Shown here: in pieces, positions 50,917-63,959 of the stretch | Layout of the letters: every line of letters begins with the position of its first letter | How positions within the stretch are numbered: position 1 is the stretch's first letter | NCBI GenBank assembly: GCA_023313575.1 | Contig: JAJTTP010000010.1 | Coordinates: 1,364,001-1,428,000, forward strand | Source: Eutypella sp. D-1 | Taxonomy: Eukaryota; Ascomycota; Sordariomycetes; Xylariales; Diatrypaceae | Length of the DNA stretch: 64,000 nt | Direction of reading: 5' to 3' | The notes under the pieces: model-generated | Told to the model about the DNA's origin: nothing | Seen by the model: the letters and a program-made list of their open reading frames with translations, nothing else | The model's database searches: none | Position numbers and translations under genes: made by a program

Positions 50917-53531
50917 CTTGGTATCCTATAGAATAGGGTGAATGTCATTAGAACATTTTTTTCGATAATGACGGAATAGTAGATGGAGGAGTAGATGGGG
51001 TACTCAGACTCAGACTTACACTCATATTCCTCTTGGAGGAGTCTGGCTCTTCTCCGTTCGAAAGTTTGCGCTTCCCCAGCTTGACCTCTATGTTGAGCTT
51101 TTATAAGGGAAGAAGCAAAGACGACGAGAGCTGAAAAAAATAGCTTGCTTAAGATGTGTATCTTGTGATGGGATCCGCTCCGTTCTTTCTATTCTGTTTC
51201 GACTACTTATGTAGTTATAGGAAAGAGTGAGTGGGCTTGTTATGAATAGATTCGAAGGATGATGAGAGTATCCTCGGTCGGTAGGTAGGTAGGTAGGTAG
51301 GGAAGGTAGTCGGATAAGATGTTTGTAGGTTGGGAGGGAAAGGACCCTCGAAAAGAAGAACAACAAGATAGTAGAAGGCAAGAAACACTCCAAGGCAGTT
51401 AATAAAACCAGGGATGCTGTTTCCTTTCGTTCCTGGCTACCGTGGTTGCTCTACCTGACAAGGTTGTGTGTAATGTTGAGATTGGTAAGGGCGTCCGAGG
51501 GAAGGCAGAGGGAAGGCAGTCTACGTCGGAGGAAATGGATAGCAGTTGCCTCTTGGTTAGTAAGTCGATAGCTGGAGGTAAAGAACTTAGAGGTAGTGGG
51601 CTGGTGGCATGGCATAACAACCCCGCCATTCTGGAGCTAGCCCAAAGCCAGGCAGGCAGGGCTGGGCAGGGCCTACAGGGTGCCTGGTGCTCTTCATGTA
51701 AGTACGTACCTGTTACAGTGGATGTTTGCTTGCTTTCGGGGCTGGCTGGTGTATCAAAATGTATCGATCGTTCTTTCCCTATGACATTCTCACTAATGAT
51801 GTCACTTTATTACCTGGCTAGGTTGGACCTTCGTTATGGTTTTCAAGTGTACTTTGGTTAATAAATTATGCTTAACTCGGGTAGTGGCAAAGATTCTTTA
51901 ATATAAAAACTCTGCTACCTGCTCAGGTGGGAAAACATTATACCTTAGGGTATATATAAGTCAGCATCTTATGAAGCAACTCCCATCTCCTCTAGACTAG
52001 GTACCTCAGTATGTATGATTCAGACAGGAAACGCTCAGAAGCACCTGGATCTGTGCCAACTGAAGCCCCGCTAAGAAAATGGTGTGTATCGGGTGGATTA
52101 TGCACTGTATACTCCTCACTGGTGGTAGTGGTCATAGTGGGTTGGTGGGGTCTCAGGGCACCGTAGATTGGGGGCATAGATTGGGTTTGTCAGGCTGAAT
52201 TTACGTGCTAAGCAGCCTATATGATCTCAAGCCATCAGCACTGCCCCAAGGCTTGCACATGTCTCAAGACTTTGGATGCACATCAAATCCAGTTACTTCT
52301 ATCCTCACTAATCATGCTTTCTTCTGGCCTTATCTAATTTCTCACAGACAGTGGCTCAGATATGCAGCAGATGTTGCAAGTGTTGCACCATCGCCAATGA
52401 AACTACTTCCTAGTTCTACCTACTTATAGGTAGGCAAAAATAGACAAGTACCCTGACAAAGGGCTTTCGATCCTAACTTCAACCTTATGCTGTTCGGATG
52501 ATTCCCTACAGCCCTTAAGTATTGGTGTGTGTGCCTGATCATCTACCTCAGTTAAAACGATGTGAGACGTTTCTGTCACTTCATAGAAGCTACTTTAGGA
52601 TGGATACATAGATAGGAAGGGCATCCGATGGTTTGGAACAGCATTTCCACTTGTGCTATCTGCAATTGTTCAAAGGACGACTACATTAACCATCTCTTAC
52701 TTCCCTTCGAAAGCTCACCATTAACTCCATCAGCCCGAGGCTGGCCTGGGCCCTTCTTGACACCTTCTGATGTCACACATATGCACTCACTCACCTACAC
52801 ACTCGCCCAAACCTTCTCTGTGTTTCCGTCTCTCTTCTTTCTCCTTCAACCCCCCAAAAACTGCTTTGGAAAGAACATGAGGCCAATAGCCTTTTTGCCC
52901 CTTGCATAGGTATCCTAGGCAACAGTGTACATCCTTTCTCCATGCACTCACTCAATTGCACTGTCATTAAGACCACTGCCCTGCCTGTCCTCTCTGTCTC
53001 TGGTAAGAAACGGGGAAAGTAAGGCTAGAACTGTCCAACTCGTCTCATCAATACGTATTCATATGTTCCTCTCCTTCAATTTGGTTTCGGCTATGACGAA
53101 CTCGTGGAAGGTCAAGAGAGAGAGTGTATATGTGTTTAATAATATTAAGGATAAGGAAGGGGTGAAAACAGGGTATCAATCATCCGTATCGTTCGTGATA
53201 ATGAGAGAAAAGAAATGACCTCTAAAACCAATGCATCCGTCATCCAACCGTGAAAAAAGGAGTGTGTACGAGGCCGTCCGCCTGGGGGGGAAAGAAACGA
53301 CTTAAAACGGGAAATATCCTTTCCATGCAAAACACTTATGCTCCCCATCCGAGAAATAGAGAAAGATATGCCCCAGAACCAATCAGATTCTTTAACTATG
53401 TAACTAAGAATCGGGAAATCAAAGATCGCAAGAAGGAAGGTCAAGCAAGCAAGGGATTGTAGGGCGCTTGGCAGAAGGGAGGGGAAAGGGTTAGCGCCCT
53501 AACTATCTTGCTGCTGCTGCTTTGATATTCA
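50917..53531. other. spacer upstream of UBA1
   Basis: No supported gene. The UBA1 promoter side holds a five-unit GTAG tandem at about 51279-51300. The region 51850-53050 is noticeably AT-richer than the rest; its open frames look non-coding. Confidence 0.5.
50926..51019 (-). other. predicted 5'-UTR intron of UBA1
   Basis: On the minus strand, GTAAGT at 51019 and a CTATAG acceptor ending at 50926 bound 94 nt. The acceptor lies about 10 nt before the UBA1 start codon, and a TAATGAC branch-like site lies inside. Not proven without transcript data. Confidence 0.55.
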
Positions 53532-56305
53532 TCAGAACAGGAAGAAGAAGACGACGGACAAGAGGGTGAAGAACAGGGAACTCGGCTGAGATCCCAGCTC
53601 GCCAGCACGGGGCAGATGTCCCGGGGCCGCCGCACCGGTCGAGGGCACCTGTGAGGGAGCCGCGAGGGAGCTCGTGGCTGTCGAAGTGCTCGTCACGGCG
53701 GTGCTCGAGGTGATGGTGGTTGTGGGAGCCTCTGTCGACGACGTGGATATATCACTAGTCGACGAGGGGACGGTTGAGCTTGGACCCGACGTCGCCGAGG
53801 CTGTACTGCCGCTCTCTGTGGTGGTTGAGCTGGTAGTGGCGGTGGTACTATCCGTTGCGGACTCCGTAGCCGTCGATGTCTCCGAAGTCGTCGACGTCTC
53901 CGAAGCTGTCGATGTCTCTGAAATGGTTGTCCCTGATGCTGTTGTCCTAGAAGTCGTTGTCTCGGAGACTGTTGTGCCCGAAGCCGTTGTGTCTGAAGCA
54001 GTTGTTGTCTCCGAGGACGTGGCACTGCTGGTTGTTTCTGAGGTCGTTGTTTCGGTCGAGGAGCTCTCAGTTGTCCTGACAGGCGGGCTGGTAGAGCTGG
54101 TTTCAGTACTACTCGATTCCGTCGGGATCGGTACCGCGCTGGTCGAGGTCGGCGCTCCGCCGGAGGTTGTCGAGCGCAGTGTTGAGCTTGTGCCGATGTT
54201 CTCGGGAGAACTGGCTGTAGGCGCTGGTACCGCGCTCATCGCGTCGCAGAATCCAATGATCTGCGCGAACGCGGGCGTTATAGAATCACGGCTGGTATCC
54301 TGGACGTCCTTCCCATTATCTTCAATGCAATTATTGCAGCCATCATAGTAGTCCCTAAATGCTGAGCCGTCCCTGCAGAGGTCCGGTGTCTTGCCAACGT
54401 GCTGGGATTCAATATATGCATTGTTGCATTGGTTATAGCAGCTTGAAGGTACAGTTGGTCCACGCTTCGATAGCAGCATAGACCGCTCGCGAATCGCCGG
54501 CTTATCAGTGGCTCTAGCGTAGATGGTATGCGATGTAGTTGACGGTGGCCATTCGGTAATGTCCGTCCGGGAGGCCCAATCGCCGGTCGACACGGTACTG
54601 GTTACCGGAGGTCCATAACTCTCCGTGTATACCGTAGTGTAGACCTCGACGTCGAAGATGCCGTAGCCCAGCCCAAAGGCCGGGGGAGCGAGGTTAAAGT
54701 ACCCGTCAGTGGGAGGATACCAGAATGTTTCGTTGGTGTCCCATTTCACCGGCTCGAAATCAGGCGAGTGTATGCACCTTGCGGGGTCGCAAACGTAGTC
54801 ATCAGCTGGCGGATCGGCCCAGAACCGACAGCCCTCGGGCTTGACAGGAGAGCACACCGTTCCAGGCTCGCAACCCCAGGTCAGGTTCGAGCGTATGTCA
54901 AATGGGCGAGGGTTGAAACCGGCTGGGTTGGTCGGGGCTGCACAGACAGTCTGTACTGAAGTATCCGTCTCGGTCGCTGTCGCCGTTACCGTGGGTCCCG
55001 GTTCCGTCCGGGTGACTAATTGAGTGGTCGTGAAAACCCTCGTCTCGGTCACTGAGTCTGTGATAGATACCTCCTCGGTAGTAACGAAAACCGTAGTCTC
55101 AGTTACCGTGATGAACTCCTCCTCCGTTGTGGTTGCAGTTGCAGTTGCAGTATCAGTCGTCGCTGAGACGGAGACAGACAGAGAGACGGATAAGGAGATA
55201 TCAGTGGCCGTTGTCGTGTCGGTTACAGTATCCGTATCAGTTACCGTATCAGTTACAGTGTCAGTCGTAGTCTGCCAAATGCTTGTTGTGAATGACGAGA
55301 CTGTGGTATATGTAGACGTGCTGTATTCTGTCGAGACAGTTGTGCTCAAGGAGACTGTCGTCGTCGGGACGAGAGTCGTCTCTATGAGAGTTGTGGTTGT
55401 CACCGTTGGTACCAAGGTGGTATACGTGTATGTTGTGGTCGTCGGCTGGGTAGTCGTGACTGACCGCGTCTCAGTGGCAGTGACTGACTGCGTCGCTGTT
55501 GTAGTGACTGGCAGCGTCGTCGTGACAACGGCTGTTGTGGTAGTAGTCTCCCATATTGTTGAGACGACACATGTGATATCGTCGCCACCCCCTTGGGTAC
55601 AAATAGGGCACCATGTCGTTGTAGTCGTGGTCGTTGTCGTTGTCCACGAAGTCGAGCCTGGGTCATCCCCTCCAGTTCCGGGGTAACAAACTGTGGTTGT
55701 CACCGGATACGACTAGCATAGGTTTAGTACAGAATCACACTTCATGAAGAGAAACTTGAACTGACCGTTGTGTACACCTCGGTTGTTGTGGTAGTCTCAT
55801 AATCCGTAATTCTATGTGTCCCGGTTAGACTGAAGCCGCGATTCCTAGGACGGCAAAACTTACGTCGTCTCATCAGTGACAGTGACTGAGACCTCCTCAG
55901 TTGTCTTCTTGATAGAAGTGGTATAGACGGTCGTAGTCACCCTAGGTCCTGTTAGTATGTTCACATATGACTGGAGGTGACGACTTACCAAACAGACTTC
56001 ACTTCAGTCTCTACTTCTGTAGTTGTTTCCGTCTCAGTCTCGGTCTTGGTCTTGGTCTCTGTTTCCGTCTCTGTATTCGTTTCCGTCACAGTTTCGTAGC
56101 AGGTCGAAACACTGGTGATAGTGACCGTCGTGGGATCAGGCTCATACGGATACGGGTATGTAGGACAACTAGGGGAATCCTCTTGAGCAGACCGGGTCTC
56201 TTGAGTAGACTGGGTCTCATTAGTTGGAACAAGGTAGTTCTGAGCTCCTGTCACAGCAGCGAATGTAAGGGCCGAGGCGACCCATAGGCCAAGTGACCGA
56301 ACCAT
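53532..56305 (-). CDS. secreted mucin-like Ser/Thr-rich GPI-anchored wall protein
   Basis: Predicted cell-surface glycoprotein. Exons 56305-55989, 55941-55864, 55811-55766 and 55712-53532 fit in phase, giving 873 aa. A signal peptide (MVRSLGLWVASALTFAAVTG) is followed by PSCPTYPYPYEPDPTTV and then long Thr-, Val- and Ser-rich tracts with TET, TVT and TTT repeats. A central Cys-containing region (about 400-620) includes NLTWGCEPGTVCSPVKPEGC and SCYNQCNNAYIESQHVGK with spaced cysteines. A second Ser/Thr stalk follows, and the protein ends in a hydrophobic tail, SLFFTLLSVVFFFLF, consistent with a GPI-attachment signal. Heavy O-glycosylation is expected. The function is not known to me; adhesion or wall structure is inferred from architecture only. 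It is divergent from the kelch membrane protein across a 4.7-kb spacer. Confidence 0.82.
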
Positions 56306-59300
56306 AGTGTCGTTGGGTTCACAATTGGCCGGTCGACACTAGTCAAGGAGGAACGTTTTCTTCCTGAAAAGAGTGAGGGTAGATACGGCGCGTTGGTGTT
56401 GCCCCGATCTCGCCCAAGTCGTAGCGATAGTTGCCTCACGATATCATACGGGACACGGGAGCTTATGTAGAAGACTCTCAGATCAGCGCGTCGTGAGGCG
56501 ATGCTTGGGCTTAGACAGTGTGCTCTTAGGGCTCAATGGCTGAACGATAGCTCCCGCCGGAGGACCAGATGGGGAAGAACGCGGTGAATACGCCTCCCCA
56601 AAACTGCACTTTGCTATCTTGGACGAAGCTACGGGTGTCGACCTAGTTCAGGTCGAAAGAAGTCCTAGTTGCCCGGTCTATAAGCCGGCTGCAGCCACCT
56701 TGGTAGATCGAAAAAAGAAAGACGAAGCTGAGAGGCACGAAGTCTAAAGAAAGAGTGTTGACGAGCTATAGTGACGAATTCACATAAATAAGGCTGAGAG
56801 AGCTGCCGACCGCCCATCCAGACATGATGCATGGGCCGGGCATCGGCAGGAACCAGGGCCAGAGATCGCACACAGAACTATCCAGCCACCCAGCTTGCGT
56901 GGGACTCGGTATCCGCGCGGACCAATGTAACCAAAAGGGCCCTAAAAGAAATCCTCCTCCTACACCCCGGGATATACTGCATGATGGTGGGTGACCTCAC
57001 ACCACGACGTGCCACCAGTCTACTTAGCTATCTCCCACTCAGAGAGCACCGTCTCAGGCGGTTAAGGAACCGGCAAACATCAGGGCCTTGAAGAAGCTGC
57101 TTCACTTGAAATATCTCTCGCTTCCCAATGAGCTCTCACGGCAAAGCGAAAGGTTGCCTTCCACGGGATCTCAATTTAAGGGCGAAGGGCTTGTCTTACT
57201 TACTCCTACATAGTAGAGGGCCGTCATAGTGACACTAGCCCTGTCATCTTCCGCCGAGCTCGCGAAAGCAAGCGGGCAATCACGGGATGAGCCATGTGTA
57301 CCGCAGATGCTATGGATCCAGGGTACCTATCCCGTCGTATAGGTTAGTGAAGGGAGTTGGTCTTTTCGACACTTGTAGGGATAGGAAGAAAAGGCCATTG
57401 ACCAACATGTCTTGGCACCGAGTTGTTAATACGACAGCGGGGTGGGGGACGTGGTGTTGGGGCTGTGGCCAAGGCCGGAGAAGTAAACGGGAGAGGTTCT
57501 GGTCAGCATGGGAGGATCGAGACAAAGTTTGTTACTGGTCCAAATGGGATGTTGGGCTGTCAAGATTGGTCACTTCGGTGCAGATATGCAGGTGTGCAGG
57601 TGTAGGTTGCATTGGTTGGTACCAGTTTATGCGCAAGTATCACAAACCTCACAAGCCTCGTTCACTTATAGAGGCTGCAAGGTGCCCATATTAGGAGCCA
57701 CGTTACTGCCGGCAGGTTCCCGAATTGGATCGTGGACCAATTAAAGAGAGGAGAAACATTGGATAAGCCTGTATTATCGAGATGTTGCTGTTAGGTACCC
57801 TTGTAGAGCTGTACGCTGCCCGTCAGAGAGAGATACTTTACGAGCAATATCAGGATGTCCGAGGCAGATGAGAGAGAAGTGAAGTAGTGAATAGTACACA
57901 GCCTTTTTCTTTCCGCTGTTACACAGAGTGAATCCTTCACCACAAAGTTCTTCGCCACGGAGCTGCAAGGGTTAATATACGGTATAATTATGAGAAATCA
58001 CTTCGTTCTAGCGACATTAGGGCATGCCACCACGATTCTCAGACATGCTCTTTCTACTCCAAGGACACCGAACTGGCCCAAAAATTTGGACAAGGGTGCA
58101 ATGAGGCGTACCTACTTATGTTATAGGAATGCCCAGTCGGATCATGTCAGGTGAGCTGACAGTCAATGTCAGCCCGGCAAAGGCGGGAAACACAAAACGG
58201 AAACTCCCCACGAGCCGGAGGTAAACACAAACAAATAAAGTTGTGATCAGGCATTTGAGTAGGCAATTTTCTTGGAAGGGTTTTCACGTAAATTGCATGG
58301 TAGCCACTTAATCTTGTGTAAGAGGAGGAAGAGGACCATTCATGATGTTGACTATTTCGTAGCGGGTCGAAGGGAAGAGATGTTGGTGAGAGTGAGAGAA
58401 CACTTGCAGTAGTTGGTGCCCAGGTGGGTTTTTAGGGAGCTATTGCTCTTCCTATCAAGCTTCTTCTAGCCTAGCTGGAAGGGCCGGGCCATCTTTCTCT
58501 ACTAGTTATTTGGGCCTCTCCCCTCCCAATTCCCTACCTAAGTACTTCCCTAACGGCGACCACATACATATAAATATGTAGACTAACTACAGTGGGACAC
58601 AGGGTGTGGGAGACAGAGATAAAGCGGGGTCATTAGAGTAACAGCCGTGTGTTTTCGTGTAATATCATTGGCCAGACGGGAGGGATCTATGTCTCCACAT
58701 TGTTAGTGCAAGCCCGTAAGCACACTACCTAAGGTGCCTAGGTAGGTAGTATGTACCCACAGCGGATGCTACCATATAAGGCTCAGAATTTACTCAAACA
58801 GCTAAACGGCCGGCCACCCAGAAGTTACTTCAGCTTAACATCCATGATGTTATATCTGCACCCATTCAGCCATCCGAACCTGACAAGCGGAGAACTTATG
58901 TTGTATGACTTTGTACATTACCGGCGCTACATTCTCTCTCCCCCTCTCACTGGATTCACTGGATAAGATTACCTACAATCCCCGGAGTTTTCAAGGGCCT
59001 CTTCGCTGGCAGAGCCTTTGATGGCAAGATGGGAAGGGAATTTTTCTGGTTGTCTGGGCACGTTGCGACTTGGCAACCCAGGTAGGTCCAAACAAGTAGA
59101 ACCGGGTCTCACACAATCAACGTAGATGATGGCAGCCCTGCGTCACTGAGTTCTATCCGTCAACCTACTTGCCTTGCCTGCTGCCTCCTCAGGTACTGCT
59201 ATGTACCCTGTTAATAACCTGTCTTACATATTGCACTCCCACACGCAGCCTGGCAGACCTGGTTGTCTGGCAATTCTGGCTTTCTGGCACGGACACTCAG

Positions 59301-61016
59301 GGCCAGAGGGCACGAGGGCTTTGAGACATTCCCGCAACCATGTCGGGATGCCCAGAATACCTCATGGATATCCGGCCAATAATCGAACGGGATGAGTTGG
59401 ACACCGATCTTCTCGTATTGATCTATGTTGCCTATCATATCCCACATAAGTCCCTCCGGATCACCTTTGCATCCCAGGACATCTAGTAGAAGCGAGCCCT
59501 CTTGCACAAGCCTCCAGAGGGCCTCTCTTTCGGACTTGTGAGCATATATACTTCGGCGGGATCTCATAAGTGAGACCTGAGTTCAGTGTTGGGTCTTTAT
59601 TAGGAAGGACGCAAAGTCTTTTAAGCAAGTGAAAATCTGAATTCGGCAGTGCAAGCAGGCTTGGTGTTGTCCCACCCTGTCACCCTCGCAGACGGAGAAT
59701 ATTACAGATGGCCGCCCCATCCCCCTCTCTCCCCTCCAACTAACCGAATCCGACCTTACTCGCAAGAAAAGACTTTTAACTATTGAACCCGCAATGTATT
59801 GAAGAGGCCAATGGCACTCTGCAATGCAACTCCAATGTGTCGACCTGTTCGTACTAGCGTGGCCTTCGGGCAAACCGCCGGGCACCTACCTCTCCCATCT
59901 CCATTTCTGGGTAGATTCTGGCCCAAGGTAGTGAATTCTGCTGGCATACTCCCGCGGGTGTGAGCTCAGCTCTCCCATTCTGGCATCCGCATGTCCAAGT
60001 TCTTTTTTTCGCCGCCCTGTCCTCTCCATCTCGTTCGGTAGGGGCCCGCTTGTACAGATGTCTTACCACTAGCCTACTTCAGACTCGGTTGTCCAGACTA
60101 CTCTTGAGGAACGCAAGGTCTCTGTTTGCTCGTTTAGACAGGAATTTCTTGAGCACGACAGGACATCCGTTTCCATTTCAGTTGCGTTAGATTTCCTTGT
60201 GTTCCTTCTCCCAGTGTCGCCTGTGTCGTGTTGGGCCACAGCCTACCGCAAGGCTCTGATATAGACGTAATAAGCTCGGGCGGGTCATAACTGGAATACT
60301 ACACGCTCAGCACGAAGCACACATCCATCTTCTTGAGTCGGCGAGTAGGAGGCTGCCATTCGAGGGGAGGGTGTCTTACATAACGCCAGCCTTTGTCCAG
60401 GCCCTCGGAAGAGGCATGAACCGCACTGTCTTTTGTCTAGACACCCGTTACTCAAATATGACTTGCAGCGATCGGCCCGCGAGAAAGTAGTATTCGGAGC
60501 GCTCAACGCATACCGCCCCCCCTATTCACTGCCATCATCACTTGACTGCAGCCTTCTCTACGGCCCAAGCCAAGCCGACGTCGCGTGGCTATAGAAGTCT
60601 TTGTCGCCTCCGTCCCTTGCCACCTGTCGCCCTTGTCTCGTGCGGGGCTGTCGAGGAAATCACCTCGTCTTCCCGGTTACTATCAGACAAAGGACGATTA
60701 TACTCTTTTCCCGATCCGTTTTGTTCTCTGGTTGCGGTCTTTCACAATCCCATCGAGAGGTGCCTTGGCATCCCTTATTTTGGCAAATCAAAATTGCCTC
60801 TGCCCGTAGATACTTGCATTCCTGGTCGTTGGCGAGCATGCCTTTGTCCTGGCAATATTGCCCCGTGGTACTATAGACTCCCCTTTCAATCCTTGCAGGC
60901 ACAAACCCTGCCAGTGAAATGAACCTCACCCGCCAACTGGGTTCATACTTTACCAAACAAGTGTGCCGTGGCCTTAACCTACCGTAGTCATTACAATCGG
61001 TAAGAACACAGCATCG
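56306..61016. other. 4.7-kb spacer between two divergent surface-protein genes
   Basis: Contains both promoters and no confident gene. One minus-strand open frame (59211-59567) has protein-like composition and is listed separately. A palindromic ACTACCTA to TAGGTAGT hairpin lies at about 58727-58750. Other open frames here look non-coding. Confidence 0.5.
59211..59567 (-). pseudogene. unrecognised coding-like ORF or gene remnant
   Basis: A 118-codon open frame from an ATG. Its first 80 residues have balanced, globular-protein-like composition (for example EREALWRLVQEGSLLLDVLG and GVQLIPFDYWPDIHEV), unlike the repeat-driven frames around it. The last 35 residues look non-coding. A GTATTC donor-like site follows the DIHE codons, and a CTCAG acceptor-like site precedes the ATG, so it may be an internal exon of a gene or a decayed fragment. 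I do not recognise the family. Confidence 0.25.
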
Positions 61017-63959
61017 ATGCATACGATGTCCTGTTTTCGTGTACGGCAAGTCGCCCTGGCGGCTATCTTCGCCTCAGCCGTCGGCGCTCAGCAATCAGGA
61101 TGGCAACCAAATCAGGTCAACGCGACCATGTGTGCTTGGAAAGGTTTGCGTGGTGAGTGAAATCATCGGGTTTATCAAATCCTCGTGATGTAGGGCCATG
61201 TTTCATCGGGCCTAATACTAACTTCTTCCCAGCCGCCACCATTAAGGATTCTGTTTTTATGGATGGAGGATATCTTTACTGGCAGCCAGGCATGGAGGAC
61301 GGGTCATACGCGGCACCAACGCAAGACGGTAAGTAATGGAGACGGGCTCTAAATCGAACATCGAAACCTGACAACCTCCGCAGATAATCCACTGGGTATA
61401 ATATATTCTTGGAACTTCAGCCGGCCATTCAACATCAGTAGTAATATAAGTGAAATTCTGGGCACGCAGTCGAAGGTCCAGAGCGGGAATGCCGCCAACA
61501 ACCTCGCACCCAATTACTTTGATGGGGCGATGCTCGCCAACGACCACGAGTTCTTCCTTTATGGCGGCCTACTTAGGAGAACCGACCAGTACACCCCGCC
61601 CGACGGCAATGAGGTGCTCTCGTATCAGATCAGCCAGTACGGCGTGCCTAAGGGGGCATTCAAGCCGGGCTTCGTGCGGGGCGAGCTGCCAGAGGGACTT
61701 ACCCGCTACATCACGTACGGCGGCGCCGCGAGCGCCCCATCCGAGAACAAGGCCTGGTACTTTGGCGGAATGCGGTCGCCCACATTCGGCCCCATCTTCT
61801 ATCCCTCCTCGAATGCCTCAATCAACCCGAGCAACACCTCCCACACTCTCATCACCCTGGACATGGCCGTGCAGCAGAACGAGAAGTGGTCGAACAACAC
61901 CCTCCCGGATGAGATCAAGGGCCGCGCGGACCCGGAGCTGGTTTGGGTTCCGGTCGGCGAGCAGGGTATTCTCGTGGTCCTCGGGGGTGTCTCATACCCC
62001 GATTTCAGCGATCCCAACTTGAATTCACAAAATGAGGCACAAAGCGTGAGTGGACTGACCCACTCCTCCTTTTGGCTCCCCTTTTATCAAAAACTAACCC
62101 CGGAGACAGGAAAAAGAGAGTCCGACGTTCATGTCGACCATCGACATCTACGACATCGCTAGGGACAAGTGGTACCAGCAGCCGACAGTCGCGGGGCCGA
62201 TGCAACTCACGCAGGGGTGCGCGGTGGTGGCGGTGGCACAGGATTACTCGAGCTACAACATCTACTACTACGGCGGCTACGACGGGATCAATGCGAACGG
62301 GGACTACAACGACGACGTGTGGATCCTGTCACTACCATCGTTCATGTGGATGAAGGTGGCCTCGGGCAAGCCGGAGCACGCGCGGGCGGGCCACAAATGC
62401 GTCAAGCCATATCCCGATCAGATGGTGGTGGTCGGTGGTGCCAAGCCGTCGCGCGGCAATAATTTCGATTGTGTCGATAAAAACGTCATGCTCAACTTCA
62501 ACCTGACCGATGGCCAGTGGCTTGACTCGTACGACCCGGACGTTTGGTCCAATTACGGCGTCCCGCAGATGATCCACGTTATGATCGGAGGCGACTACGA
62601 GGGCGGCGCTACCATGACCACACCAACTCCAACCGGATGGGCCGACCCGGAGCTCGCCTCCGTGTTCGCCACCCCCTATGAGACTTCCAAACTGACGAAC
62701 TACTACCCGTACGAACCGCAGGACACCAACGGGAACCCCCGTGAGAAAAGCGACGGCGGCGGCGGCGGGCTGGCCCCCTGGGTCGCGCCCGTCCTCGGCG
62801 TCGTGCTGGGCCTAGTCTTCATTAGCGCCGTCATCGTCGGGATCCTCATATACCGCCGGCGGAGGCTGTTGCGGCGCGGTGGCGGGGCGGGCGGCAGCCA
62901 ATTCGACGAGAACGGCAACCGCATCACGTCCTGGATCCGCGGCATTGGAACCGACAAGACCGGCACCGTCACCTCGGAAGACACGGCCGCCGCTCAGCAC
63001 GACGACGTGGAGAGCCGTCTCCAGAGCAAGGGCGCGCCGCTGCGCCAGCCCGACATGGCCATGGTCCGCCAATTCCCGATGTCAGAGATGTCGGCAGAGA
63101 CGCCCCCCGTGGAGCTGATGGGTAAGTTCATTTCCTGAAACTATCTCGCTGAATATAGCGCATAGCTTGGCTGCCGCAATCTTTTGTCCTTTTCGGCACA
63201 TTTGTCTTTTCTACCCATTATTTGGCAGCCCCCCTTTTTGAACGGAACCCTCCAACACTAACACGGGCATAACTCCCAGATACCTCGCCGCGCGCCGCGG
63301 AGTTAGGCGACACGGCGCTAACGCCGGTCGAAATTATCAACAAGCACACGCACTTCGGGACGTCGTCGAACCCGCACACGCCGCGGACGCCGACGAACCC
63401 GTCGTCCTCATTCTTCACGGGCAGCGGGGGCGCCACGGCATCGGTATCGCAGCCCGACCACGTGAGCGTGGCCAGCAGCTCGCACCACGGGGGCGGTTAC
63501 GGCGGCCCCACTGGCCTCCACGCCCCGCCCTCGCCCCACCAGCAGCAGCAGCAAGTCTACGGCGGCGGTGGCTCCCTACCCAGGGATTCCATCGACCAGC
63601 ACCGGCCTGACTCGCCCGCCCTGGGCCAGCAGCAGCAGCAACAGCAGTCGACGGGCATGCCGACCATGCCGACCCCAATACGCACCAACACGGGGGGATT
63701 CAGCATCGTGAGCCCCGGCGGTAGCGTCGGTGGCGGGGGGCCCGGGACCCCGCTCATCAGCCCGCCGAGCCCGAGCCTGGGCCGCGACGCCCCAGACTAT
63801 ATCAGCGTGCACAGCAGCAGCCAGGGGGCGGGGAACCGGAGTCTGACAACGGCGGGGTCGGGGGGAGGAGGAGGCGGGGGTAGCTCGAGCGGCAACAGTA
63901 ACAATAACCGGCGGAGCATGTTCCGCGAGAACCCCGATGACCTGGGCGAGATGCGATGA
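61017..63959 (+). CDS. kelch-repeat type I membrane protein
   Basis: Predicted plasma-membrane protein with an extracellular beta-propeller. Exons 61017-61152, 61233-61328, 61384-62045, 62110-63121 and 63280-63959 fit in phase, giving 861 aa. A signal peptide (hydrophobic VALAAIFASAVGA) is followed by a kelch-like propeller of about 450 residues, with blades marked by VFMDGGYLYW, HEFFLYGGLL, KAWYFGGM, GILVVLGGVSY, NIYYYGGYDG and QMVVVGGAK. Several N-glycosylation sequons are present. A Gly-rich hinge precedes a transmembrane helix at about 522-546 and a stop-transfer YRRRRLLRR. The cytosolic tail of about 310 residues is low-complexity Pro/Gln/Ser/Gly with two poly-Gln runs, resembling fungal sensor-type proteins. 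ATG 61026 is an alternative start. The ligand and role are unknown. Confidence 0.88.

Noticed and set aside
53674..54348. Long plus-strand frame rich in Val/Glu/Ser opposite the mucin-like gene
   Set aside because: It is the complement of Ser/Thr-rich repeats, which lack stops on both strands; composition is repeat-driven and there is no start or splice support.
55024..55686. Plus-strand Val/Thr/Ser-rich 220-codon frame
   Set aside because: Antisense shadow of the Thr-rich tract of the mucin-like protein.
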